DNA from: Paragorgia papillata
Taxonomy: Eukaryota; Cnidaria; Anthozoa; Scleralcyonacea; Coralliidae
DNA length: 64,000 nt
Direction: 5' to 3'
NCBI GenBank assembly: GCA_035771165.1
Contig: JAWNZC010000320.1
Span: 1,229,501 to 1,293,500 of the forward strand
The stretch's first letter is position 1; each line of letters starts with the position of its first letter. Positions 1 through 11,179 of this stretch are shown in pieces. The translations under genes and the position numbers were made by a program. The notes below the pieces were generated by a model, which made no database searches, was not told the DNA's origin, and saw only the letters and a list, made by a program, of their open reading frames with translations.

Positions 1-640
1 TCAGCGAACGTAGGCGAAGTGGCGTTGCCTAGTAAATTTACTTAAACGGAAGCCTGCAGGCAATTATACACAATATATGCGAGATCCTGGCCAATTTGCC
101 AAACTTTTGTGTAAATTGTAATTGTTCTATATATAGACGGCTGGCCAACCTCGATAAAAGTGTCTCAAAAACATCGTTGATGGCATTTTTTTGTTACAAG
201 CAGGTAACCATGCCAGATAGTATCGGATAGTGTATATTTTGAAGATATTTTAAAGGCACACTGGAACGAATGGGATTTCTATGGAGTGATGCAAGCTATA
301 CGTAGGTGCGCTGATCTCAAAAGAAGACTGCAGGTTTTTTAACTTATAACCTTCATTTATTTTTGAGGGGGGGGGGGGGTGGAATTCAAATTTCCGAGGG
401 GGGCAGCCATGACGGTGAAGTGCAATATTGCGATGGTCTGACGAGTAGCCGCTGAGCGGCTGACTCGTTAGGTACCATTGACAAAAATGTGTGACATTTT
501 CATATTCAAAATGGCCGCATTTATAGGTCCTTCTGCTAATGGTAGCGACCACTGACATGTATTTGTCGCAACTTCGTGCAAAGCGATTTTTGTCACTACA
601 TGAATGGTTGTTCATTGTTAATTGTAACTCTCATTGTTAA
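1..640. other. No gene seen; repeat debris
   Basis: No supported gene. The start (about 1-180) resembles 2,740-2,870 (shared stretch with AAATTTACTTAAA and a TGGCCAATTTGC motif), so it is dispersed repeat. A run of G lies at 367-380. The stretch at 500-560 matches 52,020-52,090 and, inverted, 53,105-53,180, so it is a fragment of the repeat family annotated there. Confidence 0.5.
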
Positions 641-654
641 TTGCAACGTTGTAC

Positions 655-720
655 TATACCCAGGGTCTTATCTCCGCTCCCCGCCCACCACGCCACGAAA
701 AGACCCTGGTTGCGGCTGGT
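655..720. repeat. Short MITE-type inverted repeat (CCAGGGTCTT / AAGACCCTGG)
   Basis: CCAGGGTCTT near 659 and AAGACCCTGG near 700 are inverted and about 50 bp apart. Closely similar pairs occur at 43,050-43,105 and a half-copy at 53,243, so this is a dispersed foldback family. No target duplication is evident. Confidence 0.4.
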
Positions 721-1416
721 CACGTGCCGCCTAAACGAATTTTATATCAAGGGAGGGGTGGTAAGCTTTAGTAAGCTGCACAGTCAATGCTACAACACAA
801 GTCCAGTTTTAATACTCATATTCGAAAATCTGATATTAGCATGAGTTTAGTCTATTAGATTTAGGCGAAGTATTAAATTTAATAGAAAGAATGAAAAGCG
901 CGGTTCAACAACTGTATTTACCTGAGTTGTTGATGACAAATGCGAGTGAAAGGACAATCAGCTTGATGTTGTATAGTTGCAATCTTTGCCGAATCGCTTC
1001 TTTCGGTACTTCTCGCCGAACACAAACTCAGAGCCTCTGGTATACCCAGGGTAAAAGTAACGGCAAATTTTCGAGACCTCTAATAATTTCCGAAAGCAGC
1101 GGTACCCGGGAAAGTAACGGCTACCCAAAAGTAACGCGTTACATATACCGTTATAACTTTTTATGCGAAACAGATACCCACAAGCAGTTATGCACTGACA
1201 TGATTTCTATAGACACGTTCGTGTATGTATGCATGTAACGCGTGCACAAAAGAAAGTAACAACTCAATGGTTTTACACTTTATTACAAACATGGTGCAAA
1301 CTTTCCAAGATTCTATTTAAATTCATAGAACTAACGTGCGAGTATAAGAACTAAGAAAGATAAAAGTAACTTTTCAATTAAATGTTGTCTTTTTTGTCTA
1401 GCGGCTTAGGGGCTGA

Positions 1417-2473
1417 TTACATGAGGCGAGTTGGCTCGGTTAACCGAGCTGGCCCGGTAAGCCGGGGTGAGATTTATATTGCGATTACACGAGGCAGGAT
1501 AGCTCGGTAAGCCGGGATGAGTTTTGAGTTTACGTCGATGATTTCAACCCGAAATTCGCAATTTTGATATTTGATATTTACTTTAATAAAATTACCTGGC
1601 AGCCAAAGGGCTGCATTGCGTAATTTACAATAGTGAATGGTAAAGGAATGAAATTCTATTAGATATTTACTATAAAATTGAATGATATATATGTAAAATA
1701 AAATAAATATTTCCTCAACCGAAAATACGAGAAAAGCGTCCTAAAAATGCAGGAAATGCCGTTTCCGAGTCCCAAAATTGAAAAATGTTCCGGGGGGGCA
1801 TGCCCCCGGACCCCCCTAGAATCTCTGCTTCCCACGCCACTGGCTTCTAGTTCCAAATTGTTTAGAATACTGAACGACTTTGCCCTTTTTTGGGGTTCAA
1901 TCCCTGTCCTCGAAATTTTCTAGTTGCGCCCCTGCAATATACGTTAGGAATCGACGGAAATGCAAGAAGCAGGTATAAAAGTTCTTTTAAAACGATCAGT
2001 ACGTATGCGCGGAATATCAAAAGTACGCTTACGTCTAATATTATACATGGTCTCTTGCTGCATTGTTCCTCACGTTTGTCATTTACCAAGCAAATGTTGC
2101 TTCATTAATTTGGGCAAAGTTACGTTAGCCTTACTGCTGTTTTACACTGTTATTTATGTCGATGCCATTTTTTGTAACTATCGTTAATAAAAAGATTGTT
2201 ATTGTCTTGGCTAACTCAGCGAAAGCGTCTTCACGACGACTAACTAATTTATTAAGTCTTCGCTATGTCTCAAAACGCACAAACATTGTTTTGAAGCTCT
2301 ACCTGAGTTCATTTCAGCTATATTTATTCATACAATCAAGTAAACAAACACGCGGCATAACGAGTCAAACAGTTTTTCAGCCCACTGTGCAGGGCCAACT
2401 CGGTTGCCATGTAATCCAAATTTTGAAACAAGAGATGATAAATATACGAAGCGGGTCAACTCGCCTCATGTAA
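1417..2473. mobile_element. MITE-like element with TTACATGAGGCGAGTTG ends
   Basis: The ends are inverted copies: TTACATGAGGCGAGTTG at 1417 and its reverse complement ending at 2473. GC-rich motifs around GGCTCGGTTAACCGAGC and GTAAGCCGGG follow the left end. It contains a hAT-like fragment at 1,720-1,934. It has no coding content I recognise; the superfamily is unknown. Confidence 0.55.
1720..1934. mobile_element. hAT-like element fragment (CAGGGGCGCAACTAG end)
   Basis: Reverse-orientation relative of the complete MITE at 26,570-27,036. It ends with CTAGTTGCGCCCCTG at 1920-1934 and carries the GGCATGCCCCC palindromic module at 1,750-1,820. The opposite end was not found, so it is called a fragment. 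Confidence 0.55.
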
Positions 2474-2552
2474 CACTTTTTTCCATCCAAAAATAACGCC
2501 CCGCGCCCCGACAGTAGCGCCCCCGAATGTAGCGATCCCCAGAAAGTATTGC

Positions 2553-2634
2553 GGTCCCCCGAAAGTAGAGGCCCCCCGAAAGTAGAGGCCCCCGGAAAGT
2601 AGAGGCCCCCCGAAAGTAGAGGCCCCCCGAAAGT
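2553..2634. repeat. GC-rich tandem repeat, about 17-18 bp unit
   Basis: About four to five copies of a unit reading CGAAAGTAGAGGCCCCC run in tandem, preceded by degenerate copies from about 2,500. Confidence 0.75.
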
Positions 2635-2639
2635 AAAAA

Positions 2640-3100
2640 CAGTGCGTCTTGTAAGAAGTGAATTTGATCTAAAAGAATGTCATCGGGTTCTAATTCTGGG
2701 ATGATTGATGATTCTGAAAGAATATTTGTTGTTATTTCGACACATTTAATTAGCTTCAGCGTATGTGGGAGTGTTGGAGTAAATTTACTTAAATTAAACG
2801 GATGCCAGATAATTACACAATGTGAGATATTGGCCAATTTGCTAACCTGTTTGTTAATTGACTTTGGCAGTGCAAGAAAATCATGAATTTAAACTTAAAT
2901 GTTAAGGCAACAAAACTTTTTTAGAAACAGCCAACAGGTCACAATTAAAAATATTTAATTCTCTAATTGTGTTTGTGTTCATGAACATTTTACTTCGGAT
3001 GACAATTGTTTGAATGAAATGACTTCAGCGATATGAAAGAGCTGAAGCCTTCGACTATATAAACCTTTCAGCTATATTTATATTGGCCTTTAGAAGTTAA
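2640..3100. other. No gene seen
   Basis: AT-rich sequence with a segment (2,740-2,870) related to the window start. No coding sequence supported. Confidence 0.4.
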
Positions 3101-3101
3101 T

Positions 3102-4078
3102 GGACCTTTCCCCTTTAACGCAATGCATCATCTGCCAAGCAAAATGGCGGGAGAGGAGCGGGGATTTTGTGTGGCAGAGGACTTTTGCTTTTTAAACGAG
3201 TGTCATCAAATAAAATAGCAACAAAACTTATCTTTACGGTTAGGGAGGTTTTTACTCGGACCCTATATATATACTAGATATAAGGCAATCGCGGCGGTTT
3301 CAGTTGGAAATATTGACTCGGGTTGACTATTTAATCTCATAAGAATCTTTTGTTATAGGACTAAGCGGCGATGTCTAATTTACTTAGATTGAAAATATTT
3401 TGAGCATCGGAATGCATGTTGATGCCTTTTTCGTCTCTGCAATCTCGAGCAAGTTTGTCCTTAATTACGATCGGCAGAAGTTCGATAAACATTTACCAAA
3501 GAGACAGACCTTTAAATTTGTTTTGGCGCCAGTAAGCCCGGTTTCCTTGTCAACGGGAACGCTCAGGTCTTTTACAAAAGCGTTAACTTGAACACAAACT
3601 GTAATTTGGTATTTATGCTGGTATTTTGTTTCTGAATTTCTTTGTAATCGTGGACGAGGCTTCTTAACTTCATTAATTGCAGTAGGTTTTAAATGTAGGT
3701 TAGTATTATTATTTTTTTAATAATATAAGCATTTAGCTGAAAAGTTGATTTTCCAAGCTGTCAACGCTGTTGGCACAGTTTTAATTTCTTACTGTGGTTT
3801 GATAAATGTATATAAAGTCTTTGTTTTATAAATTTGATAAAAAGAATTTAATTGCATATTGGATAATTAATTTAATTGCATTATAGAATTGTAAATAATT
3901 TAGTTTAACTATTACCAGGATTTAGTTAGGTTAAAATTCAAATAATAATTGTGTACAAATTTATATAAATAGTTAGGAAAGTTAGTAGTGTTAAATAAAT
4001 AAATAAATATTAAATAAATAAATAAGTAAACAGAAGCCAAACCACAAACAATGAATGAAGAAAACAACAAAATGCTGC
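3102..4078 (+). repeat. Left terminal inverted repeat of the ISL2EU-like element
   Basis: Inverted partner of 14,048-15,043. Similarity is high over nearly the whole arm and ends inside the start of the coding sequences: both arms encode MNEENNK before they diverge. The right arm has about 28 bp more near its tip. A small ORF (3,400-3,591; 63 codons) is also preserved in the other arm (14,529-14,735), but since the arms are copies this is weak evidence for a real product. Confidence 0.85.
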
Positions 4079-5532
4079 GGCCATGGACAAGAGATTTAAA
4101 GTCACTTCCACCATTTTCACATGATTTTCTGCAAAAACATTTTATAACTGAAACCCAAGCAGATGACAGTGCAACTGGTGCTTATAAACACAGGAAATTA
4201 GGTTACCAGCTTTTCAAAGATAGGTATGTGAAACAAGTTCAAGTGAAACCAGAAGTAAAGAAAGATGGTGACCAAGTATGTTATTTAATAAAAAGAACAG
4301 TCCATGCCTCGTTCGATGAAGAGTAAAAATTATGTTGTCTATGTGCACTTAAATCAGTTGACAGGGGATGTTGTTTATGGAAATTGTTTGTGCAAAGCTT
4401 GAAAAGGTGGATGCTGCAAACATGTTGCTGCACTGTCGTTACAAATTATTGACAGTTGGAATTAACAGAAGTTCCTGATGATCCAACCTGCACACAGCTT
4501 CTTCAACAATGGCATGTGCCAAGAAATGATGAAACGGATGAAGCAATGCTTTTTGAAGATTTAACTTTTGAAAAGGCCTCCTATGAAAAGGACAACAAAG
4601 GAAGAAAACATAAATTACCAAACAGAGAAGCAGTCAACTACAATCCTACCACAATTTGCAATTGCAAGAGAATTAAGCCATGCCGGAATGGAGGGATTGG
4701 CTCATGGTTAGACCAGGCAGGGAAAGCTAGTTACCTTAGTAAACTGTTGGTATCAAATGACTGTAAACCTATTTCATCCGAGGAACTACATAACAATCTT
4801 CCATCCAAGAAAAAATGCACAGAATCCCAGGGTATAACCTGTTGTTTAACTTTACATGACACTCATATTGGGAACAAATGTTAGAAAATTTTGAAAGTAT
4901 AGACACAATTAACCGAGCATATGTAGATGAAAATAATATGGCATTTGTGGAAGAAAACTTAGGTACAACACATGACACAACATTGGAAATTGAAAGGAGC
5001 ACTAGGGGCCAATCTGATTGTGAAAAATGGTATGAGGAACGGAAAGCTGAGACTGACTGCCTCAAACTTTGGTGCTGTCCTTAAGCGAAGGAAACAAAAC
5101 TACCCTAAGTCACTCTTAAATAAGTTACAAAGCCAGTCACCAAAGCAAAGAATTCCAACACCTTGTAAGTGGGGTAAAGACGATGAAGACACAGCCATTG
5201 AAGCATATTTAAATTGTAAGGAACTTCAAAACCAAACAGTTAAAGTGTGGTCATCATGTGGTTTAGTTGTTAATAGAACTTCCCCATGGTTAGGTGATAG
5301 TCCAGATTTTCTAATCAGTGATGCCCATGAGGTTTCGCCTTATGGCATTGGTGAGATTAAGTGTCCCTACTCAAAAAGAGAATTTACTATTGAAGAAGCA
5401 TGTAAAGACCGTACCTTTGACTTAAGTACTAATAATGGTAAAGTTAATTTAAAACAACAGCATGTATATTATTATCAGTTGCAAGGAACCATGGCACTAC
5501 TTAAAGTGCAGTGGTCTGACTTCATTGTTTAA
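4051..5532 (+). pseudogene. SWIM zinc finger-YqaJ-type nuclease of the transposon (decayed)
   Basis: The ATG at 4051 lies inside the left arm. Three successive reading frames give one protein: 4,051-4,326, then a SWIM-like finger (C-x-C ... CCKH pattern at about 4,388-4,425, interrupted by a TGA), then a YqaJ/lambda-exonuclease domain. In the nuclease part WYEERK and RLTASNFG lie in different frames, followed by PWLGDSPDF and GIGEIKCPYS, which supply the D and ExK catalytic residues of this family (about 5,284-5,370). YqaJ proteins are DNA exonucleases; in ISL2EU elements the homologue presumably assists transposition. At least one nonsense change and two frame changes mean it cannot be made as a single product unless an intron hides one of them. 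The THAP module of the partner gene is absent here. Confidence 0.75.
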
Positions 5533-5549
5533 GTAATAGATAAATCCCG

Positions 5550-5755
5550 ACGTTCGAGGGATTTATCTGACTTAATTTATTATTGAGGAGGTTTTCCAAC
5601 AAAGTTTTGTCTTTTTTTCCCACCTTGGACAAAGATTTTCCTTGTTTTTTTCTTCATTTCGTTTCTAATTATTATTCAAGGGCTTTATGCGATATAAAGC
5701 CCTCGATATAAAGCCCTCAAAAGAACAAAGAAAACCGACTCAATAATAAATTAAT
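5550..5755. mobile_element. MITE, inverted copy at 62,035-62,226
   Basis: The segment from the GACGTTCGAGGGATTTATC region through CGATATAAAGCCCTC matches the reverse complement of 62,035-62,226. Short inverted motifs (GAGGGCTTTATATCGCAT-like) recur at the edge. It lies between the two convergent genes of the ISL2EU-like element. Confidence 0.6.
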
Positions 5756-5972
5756 TACTAGCAAAGACATATTGAAAGAGTGTACTTTGACCAGGACTTG
5801 TGGGAAAAGGAAATGCTACCTGAGCTCACAAATTTTTATTTTACTGCATTCTTCCAATTTTAAGACAGTAAAGCACTTTTAATTTGTTAACAACACATTT
5901 AATCAACATGTTTTTGTCAATATACATGTATAATTTATATGCTGCTTTACAACAACAATAAATGTAATGTTT

Positions 5973-6926
5973 TTATATGCCCTGTATCAAAGGGGGCATA
6001 AATAAACTGATATATGAGCAAACAGTCCAGATTTTATCTAGATTTTGAGCTGATGTTATTGGAAACACCTGTTGCAAAATTCGGAAGCTCTTTATTCTTG
6101 AAATAGCCCTTTCAACATGGACTCTAACAGAAGCTATTATTTCTTGTTGATGTTTCTTCTTCAACTGAAAGTTGTTCTTTCCCCTTCAAAAAGGCAGGAA
6201 TATTTAGGGTTACCCCATCTGGGAGGTCTCCTTCAATATCAAACCCACGATCTGCCATGATCTGGTCACCTCTCTCCAGAAGTTTCAAAATTCCACAGTC
6301 ATTTGTGATTTTCTTGTCACTTGTTCTCCCTGCATAAAGGCTCGACACAAAGCTTGGGTACCCATTTGGAGAGATGCCCAGAGCCCCTTGGCAGTGTTAT
6401 GATGTTTGTAATTTGAAAATGTGACTGACTGGCTTCTATGAGGATGGCATTTCAATATAAATCTCAGTACAGTCAATTATCACTCTTGTTTGTGGAAAGG
6501 TTTGCTTGAAACAGTCAGGCATCTTGTCATCAACAAATTTACGGCTTGGCCAAATTGGTAGCATTCTGAGTTGTTCGTGAAGAAAGGTAAGCCATGTGAT
6601 CCAGATCCGAGAAACATGCGATGATGACAAACTGAATCGATGTGCTATATCTTCAATCAGTAAACCACAACGTAATCTAACTAGCACCATAAATAATTCC
6701 TGTTCTGGAGATATTGACCTTGGTTTGCCACGTTTTGTTTGCTGTTGTGAGCTTAAAATACCTGTACTAGATCCATGATAGATCAAGCTATTGCATGCAG
6801 GAGATAAATAATCAAAAAATACTTTAAATGTACTATAGTCAGGAAAACTGGTATAAAATCTAAAATCATGATCACTGCCTATAAATCGTTCAATGCGGAA
6901 TAGCTGTTGCTCTATTGTCTTCATGT
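5973..6926 (-). pseudogene. DDE_4-type transposase, C-terminal part (HTH + DDE domain)
   Basis: Continues the THAP gene at 13,538-14,075 on the same strand; the hAT-like insertion lies between them. From the junction come a helix-turn-helix segment (LLIEDIAHRFSLSSSHVSRIW) split from a DDE domain with first D in VIIDCTEI (about 6,460), second D in MADRGF (about 6,250) and E in VHVERAISRIKSF (about 6,110). This order is typical of DDE_Tnp_4 (PIF/Harbinger and ISL2EU) enzymes, which cut and rejoin transposon ends. At least three frame changes (near 6,445, 6,370 and 6,165) separate the blocks, so the enzyme is dead in this copy. The stop is at 5,973. Confidence 0.8.
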
Positions 6927-7813
6927 CAGGGGCGGATTTAGACTACGTCAACTAAGTCGCGCGACGAAGTGAAAATTTTACGTGAATATATAATTTTCGT
7001 TTGTTGCACGTTGTCAAAAATTTACAAATAAAATCCTGCAAATAAAAAATAATTATCTAGTAGGAAGGAGTATGTTCTATTCTTAAAATGCCTATCTACA
7101 GAGGCTTCAGTTCAGGCCAGAAAAATTTCCCAGTTGGCGTTTTTCCGTTTTCTTTACGCGCGAGGCCTAATTCTGTGCTACGACTGACTTCGAGGGAAGC
7201 AGTGGGATGCACGGGACATAATGCGAGAATCAAGGATCGGGTTCACAGTCATTTCCAAGCCGCAAATGCGATGCAGGCTGTCGGCTTGATGAATTTGACG
7301 AAGGAAAGCAGTTAGTCACTTTTTGACGAAGTTGGTTGATCTTTTAACGTTCCTGGTTGGCTAATTTTTTTCTAATTACGACTTACGATTGGTGTAGAGG
7401 CTGAAACGTCATCTTGCAGGATACGCGCCTTTCTGAGTAATCAGTATGGTTAGCCATGCGCGGCCATGCGCATATTCTGCGTCCTTTTTATATTCCCAAC
7501 ACTCAATAGCAAGGATATCTACAAGACCTTTATGATGAAATATTCGTGAAACTTTCATCAAGTGCTTTATACACTGAAGATGACCTTTTACAGAGGATTA
7601 AAAAGATATATATATATCGAAATATCACTTGCGAGAATTTTATACAGTGAATCAGTTATGCGCTCTGAGGTCATCTGAGGTAAGAAACCCTACTATACTG
7701 TATGATTTGAATATCATTATAGTCTTTATGATAATTTATAGATTTACTCTTGGGCTAGACTTCACGTTTGCTTGTATTTGATCTATAACATGTTAATGAA
7801 TTGATGCTTTGCA

Positions 7814-7901
7814 AAATAATAATAATAATAAATAATAATAAATAATAATAAATAGTAATAAATAATAATAAATAATAATAAATAATAATAATAATAATAA
7901 A
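7814..7901. repeat. (TAA)n microsatellite with spacing variants
   Basis: Runs of AATAATAAT alternate with AAATAATAATA blocks. The related element at 40,815 lacks this array and roughly the following 800 bp, so array plus flank were gained or lost after the copies separated. Confidence 0.9.
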
Positions 7902-8387
7902 CGTGCATTCAAAAACAGATATAAATAGTGACCAAGAAAAGATACAATGCCAATAGCGTCCAAAGAAAGTGCTAGACAAGATATTATTTATATTGATTTT
8001 CATTTTCAAGATTTATTTCGTTTTAGCTAAACTGGTAAATACGAATCTCCTACCGTTGTTAAAGTTTCTTTTGCTCATATCACCACAAACACTGCCAATT
8101 CAGTCTACTCTTTTCGGATTCTTTTTCTCGTTCGCGGTTTCTTACTTTTTTCGTTGTTGACAAATTAAATCTGACAAGGCATCATTAAGTTCACGTCATG
8201 ATCTAAAAAGCCGTTTGTTTCAAAATTTCTTCATCGTTCTCTCTCGAGTTAAGTAGAATACACCAGAGCAGAATTCTTTACCAGCTTTGAACAGTTTCAG
8301 GACACATCGTTGTTCTTTCAAATACCTTTCAGTCGGCATCGTTTTCGGTCTTTATTGTATAACGTTTTAGGCTTTTTTCAGTGGTTC

Positions 8388-8481
8388 CAACTCTTTCCTG
8401 TCCGAATTGGTCTTTAGTATTTTATTCTGGCCAGATGATTTTACTCACCTCTGGGGAAGCCCTCGGACAGGAATGAGTTAA
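8388..8481. mobile_element. Small MITE (AACTCTTTCCTGTCC / GGACAGGAATGAGTT)
   Basis: About 90 bp bounded by near-inverted 15-bp ends. A relative lies at 52,160-52,268 (inverted), sharing the CTCTGGGGAAGCCCTC block. Confidence 0.55.
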
Positions 8482-9432
8482 GTCATGTTTATTGTTGCCT
8501 CTTCTCTGCTGTCTCTATTGCTGTCACATCTCTTCTTAGCCTTCTTTCTTTGGTCTTTTTCCATAGTAATGTTAATGTACATTTTAGCTGAAACCATTTT
8601 TTCTGCCAAAGATTTCTTTCGTCATGATCGTGATCGCTGAAAAACTGTATTTCGCAATCCAACCGAACTTATAATGATTATAATTTGCTGACGTAGATTT
8701 AAATCATTTGAATAATTTAACAGGTTAGTTACCAGTACCCTGCTATCCGAACTGCGCAAGTTGTGGATTTGTAACATAGATTGGTAATGGTGGGTAGTGG
8801 CTTGGATTAGTTGCGACTTAATTAGGATGACTGGGATGGTGTAGATGGTTGAGCTCCTAGAGCTGTCTTTGAAATGTCCCATTACCCTTGTTCTGGGTTA
8901 TGCAGAACATTAAATTCAGCTAGACCTTTACTTGTACGTTGAATTGAGCTAGAAATTCGTTGAATTGAGCTAGAATTCAGCTAGACCTTTACTTGTCCAT
9001 GTTGAATTCACTGACTGCAAGAATATGTTTTTGGTGTCTCCAAGGCATGCTGATGAGCTCTCCAAGGCATGCTGATGAGCAAAACAACCATATATTTTTT
9101 AAGTTAGTAATTAAATATAATCACATATCACTACTGTTTGTTGTATTGCCTTCTTTTTAGAAAAAAATAATTACGCACTTAAGAAACTATTACAAAAATT
9201 CACTAATCCAAATCCAATTTTGACACTTTTTCCAAAAAAGTATAAAATGTGCTAAAAGAATATGTTTTAAAACTTCAGAAATTTTGATTAAAAGTGTTGT
9301 TAGAACGTGGGAAATGCCATTTCAGAGACCCAAATTTCAAAAATTTTCCGGGGCGGCGTGCCCTCGGACTCCCCTACAATCATTTATTGCAACCATTAAT
9401 TAGTAAGTTTCTTTTCTCTGTCGGTTACTACG

Positions 9433-10507
9433 ATGCGTTTTTGTCATTTGACGGGTGAGCAAAGGGCTTTTGTTCGGTATTTGCGGACAGAGTGCAATCT
9501 ATCATTTAGAGAGATCGGTGGCCATTCAGGTGTTTCGAAGTCTTCCTGCCAACGAGTAAGCTACCAGCCAATTAGCAAACCGTCAGAAGAAATGGGGAAA
9601 AGCCCAGGCCGGCCAAGAAAAGTGGATGAAAGGGCAATGCGGTAATTAATTCGTTGTTTGAAGGTCAAACGAGCGAGTCGAGGGGACGTTACAATAAAAT
9701 CATTGGTCATAGACAGTGGGTCAAGTTTCCAGATGGCTAGTCGTCGAACGTTTTCCCATCTGTTGAATGAAAAAGGGTATGGCTTATTCCAAAGGCGCAA
9801 AAAGAGCTTGCTCACAGAGAAGGATCGAGTGAGTCGTGTCAGATTTGCGAAAGAAATGAAGACACAACTCTTAACCAACCAAAAGTTCTGGTGCCACGAA
9901 GTGGCCTCACGTAGTGGCCTATCTCGATGAAGTATCTTTCGTGCATAAAAACAATTCGATGAGAAGCGCGACCGCATCAAAGTCGAGAGTTTGGAGAGAG
10001 AAGGGAGAGGGTTTAATGTTTACTGGGAAAGGTTCTAAACATCTCGCTGGTGGACGACGACTTCACGTGATTGTGGCAATCGCTCATGGGAAAGGAGTGA
10101 TTCTCAGCGTCCCGTATGAGAAAATGAACGGACAGTTCTTCGCCGGATTAATCAAAGATCATTTCAATTTATGTTTTGGCAAAGCAAGGCCAAAACTTGG
10201 TGGAAAACGTTTGTTCCTCATGGACAATGACCCTTTACAAACAAGCAAAGTAGCCCAGCAGTCGCTGCAAGACATCGAAGCGGAACTGCTAAGAATTCCA
10301 CCTCGCTCTCCCGATCTCAACCCCATCGAGAATATTTTCCATATCGTTAAGTGTAATTTGCAACTTGATGCCGTGTCAAAGAACATTGTTTCCGAGTCTT
10401 TTTGAGATTTTCAAGCCAGGGTGTTAGACGCGTTAAGCCGCTTCTCTAGTGCCATTATCGACAAGACGATCGAGAGCATGCCGGCACGAATCGAAGGGGT
10501 TTTGTGA
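9433..10507 (+). pseudogene. Tc1/mariner-type transposase (decayed)
   Basis: Translation in shifting frames gives an N-terminal helix-turn-helix (LSFREIGGHSGVSKSS), a GRPRK basic motif, then the DDE/D catalytic core: D in AYLDEVSF (about 9,915), D in LFLMDNDP (about 10,215) and the DLNPIENIFHIVKC block (about 10,315) that carries the third acidic residue. This is the order of Tc1/mariner enzymes, which insert at TA. Breaks: a stop after the GRPRK region, a frame change near 9,905, and a TGA after SESF at 10,403-10,405, downstream of which coding-like sequence continues to 10,507. No TIR pair around it was recognised. It lies within the hAT-like element. Confidence 0.8.
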
Positions 10508-10531
10508 AAGAAGGGATACCGGACAAGATAT

Positions 10532-10568
10532 TGAGAGAGGAGGAGAGAGAGAGAGAGAGAGAGAGGTA
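10532..10568. repeat. (GA)n microsatellite
   Basis: Uninterrupted AGAGAGAG tract at 10,545-10,566 just after the Tc1-type remnant, followed by GACA-rich repeats to 10,620. Confidence 0.8.
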
Positions 10569-10837
10569 GGGTGTGAAAAAGAGAGAGATAGATAGGGGGG
10601 GAAGACAGACAGACAGAAGGAGACAAACAGGATATATATGTTACTTGATATCCTCTCTTATATATTTAGAGGCACAATTCTCCCACTTCATTTCTCCACA
10701 CAAAATCGTTGTAAAATGCAAAGTTAAAACTCCAATTAAATTTATTTTTCGTCCAATTGCATTGTTTGTGTCTGCGGCGTGTATTCTCTATTCACCGCAG
10801 CTCGCTCGTTAAGCTCGTTAATATCTACGTTTTCTGA

Positions 10838-10911
10838 CATTTCTCCCTTCTGCGACCATCTATAAATAAACGATACAAACTAACTTTATTGTCGTCAGGG
10901 AGAAATGTCGG
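10838..10911. repeat. Imperfect hairpin (GACATTTCTCCCT / AGGGAGAAATGTC)
   Basis: An inverted pair of about 20 bp separated by about 45 bp; a third related copy (GTGAGAAATGTCACAG) is at 11,034. It lies next to the SF3 helicase ORF and could be one edge of the unit that brought the helicase in; this is inference. Confidence 0.4.
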
Positions 10912-11179
10912 GAAAAGCGTATATCGTTATTTTTTAGAAAAAAAATCACACCATACACACTTCATATAACTCATGAAAATTTAATTTACAAATATAAACG
11001 AAAATTGGCAATACTATTTACATAAATGTTAGTGAGAAATGTCACAGAAGGAAGCTCATCACCAGCGACCTATTACATATCGTATTACGTAAACTTCAAA
11101 TGACGTAAACGAAGCCAAAACGCAGGAAATAAAAGACTTTTAAGTGTTAGTATAAGCAGAAATAAGTTCATTAGCGCGC

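Noticed and set aside
250..1238. Open frames on both strands near the window start
   Set aside because: No motif, low complexity or repeat-derived, and overlapping frames on both strands.
3400..3591. 63-codon ORF preserved in both ISL2EU arms
   Set aside because: Same reason: arm copies. It could be an upstream ORF, but nothing supports a product.
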